Shown: positions 33,944 through 41,169 of the stretch, piece after piece | Position numbering within the stretch: position 1 is the stretch's first letter | Layout of the letters: each line of letters begins with the position of its first letter | DNA from: Treponema sp. | GTDB taxonomy: Bacteria; Spirochaetota; Spirochaetia; Treponematales; Breznakiellaceae | NCBI GenBank assembly: GCA_009777335.1 | Contig: WRMC01000005.1 | Location: 82,962 to 146,961, forward strand | DNA: 64,000 nucleotides | Direction: 5' to 3' | Made by a program: the position numbers and the translations under genes | The notes under the pieces: model-generated | What the model was told of the DNA's origin: nothing | The model's input: the letters and a program-made list of their open reading frames with translations, nothing else | The model's database searches: none

Positions 33944-34026
33944 AAGATCCTCCTCGGCGGCGGTATAAGGGTTCTCCCTTGCCTGCCCTATCAGTATATC
34001 CTACAATAAGGCGGGGGATAAGCTGC

Positions 34027-34293
34027 ATGACCAGACGAAGCCTAATTATCGAGCCCCAGGACACGGTGGCGGTGCTGTTGGAAGATGCCTTTAAGGGAGA
34101 CAGCATAGAGGGCCCCGGGGGAACCATTACCCTTTTGGATGATATAGAGTTTGCCCATAAGGCTGCCCTGGTAGATCACGGGGCCCGGGAGCCGGTGATC
34201 AAATACGGCCATGAAATAGGCTATGCCCTGGATGCAATTAAACGGGGCACCTGGATACACAATCACAACATGGGCTGCGACCGCGGCCGCTAA
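34027..34293 (+). CDS. SAF-domain subunit of altronate dehydratase/sulfolyase-type enzyme
   Basis: 88 residues from MTRRSLIIEPQDTVAVLL. SAF domain typical of the N-terminal part of UxaA/GarD or the small subunit SuyA of (2R)-sulfolactate sulfo-lyase: the VKYGHEIGYALDAI-like segment and the terminal WIHNHNMGCDRGR, where the His and Cys are thought to help bind iron. A separate gene for this domain is common. The larger subunit follows after 11 bp. Confidence 0.85.
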   Translation: MTRRSLIIEPQDTVAVLLEDAFKGDSIEGPGGTITLLDDIEFAHKAALVDHGAREPVIKYGHEIGYALDAIKRGTWIHNHNMGCDRGR

Positions 34294-34304
34294 GGCAGGG
34301 CAGG

Positions 34305-35537
34305 ATGAAATTTTTAGGCTGGAAGCGGGAAGACGGAAGGGTAGCTACCCGGAATTACGTGGCGGTGATTCCCTCGGTGTTCTGTGCCAATAAAACCGCC
34401 GATAGAATCGCCGCCCAGGTAGAGGGGGCCGTCTGTCTGCGCCACCCCGTGGGCTGTACCCAGGTGGGCTTTGACTTCGAACTCAGCGCCAGGACCCTGA
34501 TAGCCATGGGAAGACACCCAAATCTGGCGGCGGTCCTGGTTCTGGGCCTGGGCTGCGAGCGGTTTAAGCCATTGGAGCTTTACGAGGGCATCAAGGAATC
34601 GGGGAAACCCGTAGAGATGCTTGTCATCCAGGATGAGGGAGGAACGGGCCCTACCATAGAAAAGGGGGTCCGGATCCTCAGAAACATGGCCCAAATGGCC
34701 CTGGGAAAGAGCCGGGTGGAATGTGATGTGGAGGACCTCATGGTGGCCCTCAAATGCGGAGGCACCGATGCCACCAGCGGCCTTTCGGCCAACCCCACCC
34801 TGGGGGTCATGAGTGATATCCTTACGGGCCTGGGGGGGAGTGCCATCCTTTCGGAACTAAACGAGCTAATCGGCACCGAGGACATGCTGGCCCAGCGGGC
34901 CATTGACGGGGGGGTGGCCAAAAAAATAAAAGAGGCCGTTGCCGAGATCGAAGAAGTCCTCCGTTCGGGCTGCGACTTTCGTTACCCCGGACGGAACGAG
35001 CTTATCTCGCCGGGAAATTTCCAGGGGGGAGTTTCGTCCATCGTCGAAAAGGCCCTGGGGGGGGTCCACAAGTCCGGCTCATCCCCTATCGTCGATGTCC
35101 TCGATTACGCGGTACCTCCCCGCCGGGACCAGAGGGGCCTCTTTATGATGAAGTACGAGAGCCAGGACGGAGAGGTGGTCACCGGCATGGTGGGCTGCGG
35201 GGCCCAGGTCGTCGCCTTTACCACCGGGAGGGGAAATCCTACGGGCTTCCCCTTTGTTCCGGTCATAAAAGTTACGGGGAACGAGGCCTCATTTAAAAAG
35301 ATGGAAGCTGATATGGACTATAATGCCGGGGCCATCATAGCCGGCACAAAGACCATAAAAGAGATGGGCCATGATTTTTTTGATCTCCTTTTAAAGGTGG
35401 CATCGGGACATCCGGTAAAGGCGGAGCTTATGGGGGCCGACGAGCTCTTTGTCATAGGCCGACGCCAGGGCCGACAGTCCGGGCCTACTTCTTCCCCGAG
35501 TGGAGCACAAACTCCATCTGATCGGTATTCTGTTTAA
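34305..35537 (+). CDS. UxaA/SuyB-like dehydratase large subunit
   Basis: 410 residues. Family motifs: GWKREDGRVATRNYVAVIPSV, CLRHPVGCTQVG (Cys), VLGLGCE, QDEGGTGPTIEKG, ALKCGGTDATSGLSANP. Altronate dehydratase versus sulfolactate sulfo-lyase or related 3-sulfo/galactarate lyase cannot be told from the sequence. The last about 25 residues (from GRRQGRQSGPTSS) look unlike the family and run 53 bp into the convergent cyclase gene, suggesting an altered 3' end. GGCAGG ribosome site. Confidence 0.85.
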   Translation: MKFLGWKREDGRVATRNYVAVIPSVFCANKTADRIAAQVEGAVCLRHPVGCTQVGFDFELSARTLIAMGRHPNLAAVLVLGLGCERFKPLELYEGIKESGKPVEMLVIQDEGGTGPTIEKGVRILRNMAQMALGKSRVECDVEDLMVALKCGGTDATSGLSANPTLGVMSDILTGLGGSAILSELNELIGTEDMLAQRAIDGGVAKKIKEAVAEIEEVLRSGCDFRYPGRNELISPGNFQGGVSSIVEKALGGVHKSGSSPIVDVLDYAVPPRRDQRGLFMMKYESQDGEVVTGMVGCGAQVVAFTTGRGNPTGFPFVPVIKVTGNEASFKKMEADMDYNAGAIIAGTKTIKEMGHDFFDLLLKVASGHPVKAELMGADELFVIGRRQGRQSGPTSSPSGAQTPSDRYSV

Positions 35538-36990
35538 TCAGGCTGTACCAGAGGACCTTCTTTTTGGGGACCTCCTTACTGGTCCGGCCCATGGATTTTA
35601 ATTTTTCATAGACCGTCACGGCATTCTTAGCGGCCCCCCAGGCCTTAAGGTAATCTCCCCGGAAAATATCCTGGGCCCGGTTATCTATTTCCTTATCTAT
35701 GGTTTCCAGGTAAGAACCCAGAAGCATCTCGTAGCGTTCGGTGATCCCTAAAAGGTAATCGTAGATGAGCCTCTCGAAGCCGGGGATTTCGTCGATGAGG
35801 GTGCAGAGGGTCCTCAGCATTCCTATGGCCCTGGCGTAATCTTCGTCCTGGACATAGGACTTATAGGCCATGGTACAGAGGGTGGTAAAGCTTTCGTTGG
35901 TGATGGTCTGCATGCCGTTAATGGGGCTGGGGGGGATGACGGTAAACTTGGGGCTCACCTGGGCAGCCTTGGCTACCAGGTTTAAAAGATCCAGAAAAAT
36001 CTTCTGCTCCCAGAGGTTTTCAGAAATTGATTTAAATAGAATGGTCATCTCCTGGCTAAACTTTTCTTTATACTTATCGGCGGCGATAAAGACCGCTTCG
36101 CAGGAGGGGATCTGGACCCCCTTAAATTCAATGTGGCCCGTATCCAAAAAATAAATGGTACTATTCTTAAAAATAAGACAGGGGTCCTTTTCATTTTCTT
36201 TTAGGAAATTCATGTAGACCTGCTTGGCCACCATAATTCTGGATTCTTTGCCCGAAAGCTCATTGGCCCTGGACTGGAGCCGGGCCCCCGAATTAAGCAG
36301 GAAGCCCGCCAGGTTTCCCTTTTCGGTAATGATGAGGGGGCTTTGGGTATTCCCCCCGGTGATCCCCGCAGATATCTTAAAGGCCGGCAAGGATTCGGTG
36401 TTTCCCTCCCGTTTGGTGGGAATGGAAGGATCCTTTACCACATCGGTCTTGCCGAAAAAATCGGCTATGGCCAGGGTAACCGTCAGGGCGTCCGATGCAC
36501 TGGCAGCGACCACGACGATTTCGTCCCCCCGCTCACGCTGGCTTACGGCCTGGCAGGAAGCGGCGATGCGCCGGGCCCCGCTGTTCATGGCATTATCCAG
36601 GGTGTGCATCATCGAGAGGTTCTTCCGGGAATCCATGCAGAATTGGGTATAGCCATGGATATCCAGCATGGCCACATAGAGGTTGGAAATTTGAAGGGTA
36701 TCCTTTAGATCCCCCGCATCGGGGAGGACCTGATCAGGGATAACCAGTTCTTTCCATAAACGCTGGTGGGTTTCCCTGGTCATGTCGGAAAAAAAGCCCC
36801 AGTTTAGCTTTCGTATTAATTCAAAGACCCTTAAAATGACCGGATGGTTTTTTTGATTCCTATAGATAGGGCCCAGAAGCTCCCTTAGCTGGGAAAATTT
36901 GGTAATTTCTTTATTGATCACCCTTTCGCCAAGAAAGGAAAATAGCTCATATTCGGAAGTGGCATCCGTATATTCGGTCAGACTCTTCAT
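35485..36990 (-). CDS. Class III adenylate/guanylate cyclase-domain protein
   Basis: 501 residues, no signal peptide or membrane segment. Residues about 100-320 resemble a class III nucleotide cyclase homology domain: D110 in MLDIHGYT and D156 in RERGDEIVV align with the two metal-binding Asp, but the spacing and the purine-binding region are unusual, so activity is uncertain. The rest is mostly alpha-helical and unrecognised. Its 3' end overlaps the convergent dehydratase gene. Divergent from the TPR gene across a promoter-like palindrome. Confidence 0.65.
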   Translation of the reverse strand: MKSLTEYTDATSEYELFSFLGERVINKEITKFSQLRELLGPIYRNQKNHPVILRVFELIRKLNWGFFSDMTRETHQRLWKELVIPDQVLPDAGDLKDTLQISNLYVAMLDIHGYTQFCMDSRKNLSMMHTLDNAMNSGARRIAASCQAVSQRERGDEIVVVAASASDALTVTLAIADFFGKTDVVKDPSIPTKREGNTESLPAFKISAGITGGNTQSPLIITEKGNLAGFLLNSGARLQSRANELSGKESRIMVAKQVYMNFLKENEKDPCLIFKNSTIYFLDTGHIEFKGVQIPSCEAVFIAADKYKEKFSQEMTILFKSISENLWEQKIFLDLLNLVAKAAQVSPKFTVIPPSPINGMQTITNESFTTLCTMAYKSYVQDEDYARAIGMLRTLCTLIDEIPGFERLIYDYLLGITERYEMLLGSYLETIDKEIDNRAQDIFRGDYLKAWGAAKNAVTVYEKLKSMGRTSKEVPKKKVLWYSLIKQNTDQMEFVLHSGKK

Positions 36991-37016
36991 CGGGCCCCCT
37001 ATTAACCTATCATATC

Positions 37017-37035
37017 CCCTATAATAATTATAGGG
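37017..37035. promoter_or_regulatory. 19-bp palindrome between divergent genes with TATAAT on both strands
   Basis: CCCTATAAT-A-ATTATAGGG, perfect 9-bp arms. Each strand contains TATAAT, so it may serve as -10 for both directions or as an operator. No good -35 is seen on either side. Confidence 0.4.
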
Positions 37036-37101
37036 CCCCGGGGGCCTAAAGCATGGAAATATTATTCATTTTGGAGTATATTATATAGAAAGGAGGGGTT
37101 C

Positions 37102-37620
37102 ATGGAAACGGCCGCCAACTTAAACGATTCTGCTATTGCCCTAACCGAAGCAAACAGGCCCTACGAGGCCATACCCCTCTTTAGGGAAGCCCTGGTGATG
37201 GAACCGGGGAACCCCCTCCTCTGGCTTAACCTGGGTATTGCCCAGCAAAAAACCGGCGAATACGAAGATGCTCTGGACAGCTACCTAAGGGCCTCCCATA
37301 TAGATGACCGGCTCCCCGATGCCTGGGCCTCCATGGGGCTCATATACTATGAACTCAACTCCTTTGACTCCGCCGAGGAATGTTATTACGCCGCCCTGGA
37401 GAGGGATCCCCTCTCTCCCAAGGTCTGGAACAACCTGGGGGTCCTCTATTTTTCCCAGGGGGATTACGAAGAGGCCCGGCACTGCTTTGAAGAGGCCGTG
37501 AGCCTCTCTCCGGTCTTTTATGATGCCCTCTATAACTTAAGGGATGCCTGCAGGGAGCTCTCTGATTTTCGGGCCGCCGCAGAATTTGAAAGGATCCTCT
37601 CAAGCCTGGGTACAAAATAG
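37102..37620 (+). CDS. TPR-repeat protein
   Basis: 172 residues, at least four tetratricopeptide repeats (for example YEAIPLFREALVMEPGNPLLWLNLGIA, YEDALDSYLRASHIDDRLPDAWASMGLIYYE, FDSAEECYYAALERDPLSPKVWNNLGVLYFS). Cytoplasmic adaptor of unknown partner. Excellent AAAGGAGGGG ribosome site. The YmdB-like gene follows 5 bp later. Confidence 0.9.
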   Translation: METAANLNDSAIALTEANRPYEAIPLFREALVMEPGNPLLWLNLGIAQQKTGEYEDALDSYLRASHIDDRLPDAWASMGLIYYELNSFDSAEECYYAALERDPLSPKVWNNLGVLYFSQGDYEEARHCFEEAVSLSPVFYDALYNLRDACRELSDFRAAAEFERILSSLGTK

Positions 37621-37625
37621 CTTCC

Positions 37626-38450
37626 ATGGGATTACGGGTACTCTACATCGCCGAGCTGGTGGGAAAGGCGGGGATTTATGCCCTCAAGAAATGCCTCCCC
37701 ATGGTTAAGGCAGAAAAAAAACCTGATTTTGTCATCGCCTGCGCCGACGGGGCCACCGGGGGCAATGGCCTGGGAAGAAACCATGCGGCTTATATCCGAA
37801 AGCTGGGGGTCCAGGTTATCACCACCGGCGAATGTTGTTTCTATAAAAAGGACCTGACCGAAAACCTGGATAAAATCCCCTATGTCTTAAGGCCCGATAA
37901 CCTAAACCGGGGGGCCCCAGGAATTGGGGAGCATATCTATACCCTGGATAAGCAAAAGAACCTAAAGGTGGCGGTGGCGGTGCTTTTGGGGCAGAGCGGG
38001 TTTACCCGCATCCATAGCAATAATCCCTATGGGCCCCTCCAGGCCCTGCTGGAACGGTTCCGCCAGGAGACCCCCTACAGCATCATCGACTTCCACGCCC
38101 AGGCCACGGGGGAAAAGCAAATCCTCTTTACCATGGCCGACGGGCTCTGTTCGGCGGTGATCGGCTCCCACACCAGGGTGCAGACCGCCGATGAGAGGAT
38201 CCTTCCGGGGGGCACCGGGGTCATCACCGATGCAGGCCGCACCGGGAGCGCCGAATCCATCTGGGGCTCCAACCGGGAATCCAGGATTCAGGAGTACCTC
38301 ACCGGCATACCCGACTGGACCCGCGAAGCCTGGGACAAGCCGGAACTCCAGGGGGTACTCCTCGAACTGGGTGATGACGGCAAGGCTCAGTCCATAGAGC
38401 GGGTGAAAGTGACAGCACCCCCTGCACCCTCACAGGAAACGCAGGACTGA
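37626..38450 (+). CDS. YmdB-family metallophosphoesterase homologue with altered active site
   Basis: 274 residues, the size of YmdB/TIGR00282 phosphodiesterases (2',3'-cAMP phosphodiesterase in Bacillus). Retained: IIDFHAQATGEK (His) and GSHTRVQTADE (one His). Changed: the N-terminal GDIVG Asp is a Glu (AELVG), the NxEN motif reads ADGATGG, the GNHxWD metal motif reads GECCFYKKD, and the second His of GTHTH is Arg. Five of the expected metal ligands are therefore substituted. Either a non-catalytic paralogue or a different chemistry. Start ATG at 37626 follows the TPR gene. Confidence 0.85.
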   Translation: MGLRVLYIAELVGKAGIYALKKCLPMVKAEKKPDFVIACADGATGGNGLGRNHAAYIRKLGVQVITTGECCFYKKDLTENLDKIPYVLRPDNLNRGAPGIGEHIYTLDKQKNLKVAVAVLLGQSGFTRIHSNNPYGPLQALLERFRQETPYSIIDFHAQATGEKQILFTMADGLCSAVIGSHTRVQTADERILPGGTGVITDAGRTGSAESIWGSNRESRIQEYLTGIPDWTREAWDKPELQGVLLELGDDGKAQSIERVKVTAPPAPSQETQD

Positions 38451-38469
38451 TCTCGCCACTGCTAGATCC

Positions 38470-38771
38470 AAGACCTACTCAGCACACTCAGCTCGCGCTG
38501 GACAGGTAACCCTCCGCCGAACGAGTGTCAACGAGTGAGGTTCCCCTCCGGAACCTTCATCCCTGCCGAGCTCGGCTGGCGGTCTGACCCTAAAGTCGGA
38601 ACCTCCTAAGCTGGCCTTACCTGCCCGCCAGAGGCTCGTCATGGACGAAGTTCCTGCTCCAGCAGAGATAATTATGCGTGGTTAGCTCAAGAAGAGCCTA
38701 TTAATATCAATCCTACATGTGTTATAGGGAAGAAAAATTTTGTAAGATACACATCAAAGGTGACAGTCACC
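38470..38771 (+). repeat. Structured repeat family I, copy D (divergent interior)
   Basis: Keeps the family ends: AAGACCT (38470-38476, 20 bp after the YmdB-like stop), CGCTGGAC, CTGCTCCAGC, AAGAAGAGCCT (38689-38699) and end palindrome GGTGACAGTCACC (38759-38771). The interior is about 190 nt of other sequence closed by CAGGTAA (38503-38509) with TTACCTG (38617-38623), and containing AGGTTCC-CCTCC-GGAACCT (38538-38556). Faces copy E. Confidence 0.7.
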
Positions 38772-38942
38772 CTTTTTTCCTATTGGTTCCTATCCCTGAC
38801 CACCACTATATATAGTGTATGTATCCATTTTATGCTCCATGTAATTCTAATTATTAGAATATACCCTCGCGTATGAGGGTTTTTTATTTTCGTTTACCCT
38901 CATTGGTGAGGGTAATATAATATATTGGTGTTGTGATATCAA
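38772..38942. repeat. Palindrome-rich spacer between copies D and E
   Basis: AT-rich, no gene. Four palindromes: CACTATATATAGTG (38804-38817), ATTCTAAT-T-ATTAGAAT (38844-38860), ACCCTC...GAGGGT then T-run (38863-38886, terminator-like), and TTACCCTCA-TTGG-TGAGGGTAA (38894-38915). Flanked by inverted GGTGACAG (38759) and CTGTCACC (38944-38951). Confidence 0.6.
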
Positions 38943-39217
38943 TCTGTCACCTTTGTCTATATACCCCATCACTCTTCCCCACCGACCTCACTTGTGGGAT
39001 TGATTATGGTAGGCTCTTCTTGATCTAACCACTCATTGCTTTCTCAGCTGGAGCAAAAAATGCTCCTGGCGGCGATTTCGGCCTGGCCACACAACTTAGT
39101 TTTATATAAAACTATTTAATCTTTATACGCATTGATTATGTCACCAGTTGTGTGGCCCGGACGCTGGAGCCGCTAGGGGCATGTTTTTGTCCAGCGGTGA
39201 ACTGCGCATGAGGTCTT
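38943..39217 (-). repeat. Structured repeat family I, copy E (inverted to D)
   Basis: Minus strand: AAGACCT (39217-39211), CGCTGGA/TCCAGCG hairpin, variable stem GGCCACACAACT (39157-39146) with AGTTGTGTGGCC (39096-39085), conserved AGGCCGAAATCGCCGCC, GGAGCA-T5-TGCTCC (39066-39050), AAGAAGAGCCT (39021-39011), and the end motif GGTGACAGA (38951-38943). Stem and loop are nearly identical to copy C, 23 kb away. Confidence 0.85.
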
Positions 39218-39415
39218 GGGTTAGGATGTTGTTATAATCCTAGGATTATAAGTACCCTTGCCAGCAACCATCATATGATCTATCATACTCAGGTACCCTC
39301 GCTGTGCGGGGTACTGGATCGCCCGTATGGGGGTCCATACTTAGCCGGGCCCTTGAGGCCGGCACACAGGGATCTTAGTCACGTTTTTACCGGGCGGGAT
39401 CCCAAGGAGTGTTCT
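39218..39415. other. Upstream region of hsp20 with palindromes
   Basis: No gene. Perfect palindrome TATAATCC-TAGGATTATA overall 18 bp (39233-39250), which contains TATAAT; a hairpin GTACCC...GGGTAC (39292-39313) and GTATGG-GGGT-CCATAC (39325-39340). No CIRCE element. Heat control of hsp20 could act here but is not shown. Confidence 0.4.
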
Positions 39416-39970
39416 ATGAACGGACCCAACGATTTTGGCAGCAGAGGTTTTAGACCAGGCAGGGGGCCTGGAGGCAGAAGGCCTGGACCCCAGGGACCCT
39501 TTGATCTAGGGAACATTTTCGACGAGATCTTTGAGGCGGCGGAAAACTTCCGTCATGAGTTCCGCCAGAACTTTAAAGAAGCTGATATCTTCAACGATAA
39601 TACGGACTACTACCCCAGCTATTCCTACCCTCCCATGAATGTCCTTATTACCGGCGACCGGAGCCTTATCTTTGAGTTCGCCCTCGCAGGCTTCGAAGAG
39701 AAGGATATCAGCCTGTCCTTCCTGGGGGACCACATGATTTTTTCTGCAGTCCTGCCTCAGCTAAACTCCCCCCCCGAAGAGGGGATCCGCTATTTTAAGC
39801 GGCGCCTAAAAATGAAGGACATAGAGAAGCAAAAGTACTTTGTTCCCCTGGATAAATACGCCCAGGACAAGGTAAAGGCGGTCTTTAAAAACGGCATCCT
39901 CAAGGTGACCATTCCCCCCAAGGAAGAGCCGGATCAAAACGAAGGAATTAAGATAGAGATCCTAACCTAG
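39416..39970 (+). CDS. Hsp20/alpha-crystallin small heat-shock protein
   Basis: 184 residues from MNGPNDFGSRG, after AAGGAGTGTTCT. A Gly/Arg/Pro-rich N-terminal segment (1-35) is followed by an amphipathic region and an alpha-crystallin domain (about 80-175): DRSLIFEFALAGFEEKDISLSFLGDHMIFSA and the signature VKAVFKNGILKVTIPPKEE. The I-x-I-type C-terminal anchor is only suggested by IKIEIL. ATP-independent holdase. A longer ORF to 39275 enters the repeat-flank and lacks a ribosome site. Confidence 0.9.
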   Translation: MNGPNDFGSRGFRPGRGPGGRRPGPQGPFDLGNIFDEIFEAAENFRHEFRQNFKEADIFNDNTDYYPSYSYPPMNVLITGDRSLIFEFALAGFEEKDISLSFLGDHMIFSAVLPQLNSPPEEGIRYFKRRLKMKDIEKQKYFVPLDKYAQDKVKAVFKNGILKVTIPPKEEPDQNEGIKIEILT

Positions 39971-40049
39971 GGTCCTACTTAAGCTGTCCATATGCTCTGC
40001 TTCTTTGGCAGAATGTATGGACAGAAAATTTTTTCAAAAGGAGTTTGTG

Positions 40050-41135
40050 ATGAATTTTAATGGCCTATCTGGAATGTCGGATCTGTTTTTATTGTCCAAT
40101 GCCAAGAGCAGATCAATCAGCCCCGAGAATTTTACCGGAGAGAGCGGCGGGGGAGCCCGCTGCCCGGTGGAAAAGGGAAGCGCCTCCAAAGCCGCCGCAG
40201 ACCTTGGCATAGGCTGGAAGGTAAACCCCTACATCATTATAGCCCCGGGGGAGACCTTCGAAATCGCCAAGATCCAGGGGCCTGGCTGCATCCAGCACAT
40301 CTGGCTGACCCCCACCAAGCTTTGGCGGGACACGATCCTAAGAATCTATTGGGACGACCAGGCCCACCCATCGGTAGAGTGTCCCATAGGGGACTTCTTC
40401 GCCTGCGGCTGGAACCGCTATGCCCAGGTGTCTTCTCTGGCGGTCTGCGTTAACCCCGGGAGTGCCTTTAACTGCTACTGGCCCATGCCCTTTAAAAAAT
40501 CCTGCCGTATGACCCTGGAAAACATAAGCCAGGATAACACCACGATTTACTACCAGATAGACTACTGCCTTACGGAGATCCCCGAAGATGCTGCCTACTT
40601 TCATGCCCGCTTTAGAAGGGAAAATCCGGAAAAGTACAAAGAAGAGTACACCATCATTGACAGCATCGAGGGTAAGGGCCACTTTGTCGGGACCTATATG
40701 GCCCGGGGGGTGAACAATGCGGGCTGGTGGGGAGAGGGAGAAATAAAGTTCTTCATGGACGATGACGGGGAATTTCCCACCATCTGCGGCACCGGCACCG
40801 AAGATTACTTCTGCGGTTCCTACAACTTTGAGAACCCCGTGACCAAGGACCACTATGTGCCCTTTACGACCCCCTATGCGGGGCTCTGCCAGGTAATCGA
40901 ACCCGACCGGCTCTACCGGAGCCAAATGCGCTTTGGCATGTACCGCTGGCATATCACGGACCCCATCCGGTTTGAGAAAAAACTAAAGGTTACCCTTCAA
41001 TCCCTGGGTTGGAGATCCGGCGGGAAGTATCTGCCCCTGCAAGACGACATGGCTTCGGTGGCCTACTGGTACCAGACCCTGCCCACGGCGAAATTCCCCC
41101 CGTTCTATACCAAGGAATTTTTGGAGATTAACTAG
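40050..41135 (+). CDS. DUF2961 protein, glycoside hydrolase family 172-like
   Basis: 361 residues from MNFNGLSGMSDLF, strong AAAAGGAGTTTGTG site. Matches the DUF2961/GH172 group, which includes difructose-anhydride and arabinofuranoside enzymes: ARCPVEKGSASKAAADLGIGW, GPGCIQHIWLT, and the catalytic-site-like ICGTGTEDYFCGSYNF with E251. No signal peptide, so cytoplasmic. Specific sugar unknown; likely acts on fructo- or arabinofuranosides. Stands alone between hsp20 and the convergent hydrogenase operon. Confidence 0.85.
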   Translation: MNFNGLSGMSDLFLLSNAKSRSISPENFTGESGGGARCPVEKGSASKAAADLGIGWKVNPYIIIAPGETFEIAKIQGPGCIQHIWLTPTKLWRDTILRIYWDDQAHPSVECPIGDFFACGWNRYAQVSSLAVCVNPGSAFNCYWPMPFKKSCRMTLENISQDNTTIYYQIDYCLTEIPEDAAYFHARFRRENPEKYKEEYTIIDSIEGKGHFVGTYMARGVNNAGWWGEGEIKFFMDDDGEFPTICGTGTEDYFCGSYNFENPVTKDHYVPFTTPYAGLCQVIEPDRLYRSQMRFGMYRWHITDPIRFEKKLKVTLQSLGWRSGGKYLPLQDDMASVAYWYQTLPTAKFPPFYTKEFLEIN

Positions 41136-41169
41136 AAAATAATGTAACGAATTCCAGTGTATCCCTGCC

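Noticed and set aside
38772..38942. CRISPR-like array from the repeated ACCCTC/GAGGGT palindromes
   Set aside because: Only two related hairpins, no regular repeat-spacer pattern, no cas genes.
39218..39415. CIRCE or other heat-shock operator upstream of hsp20
   Set aside because: TTAGCACTC-N9-GAGTGCTAA is absent; the palindromes present do not match.
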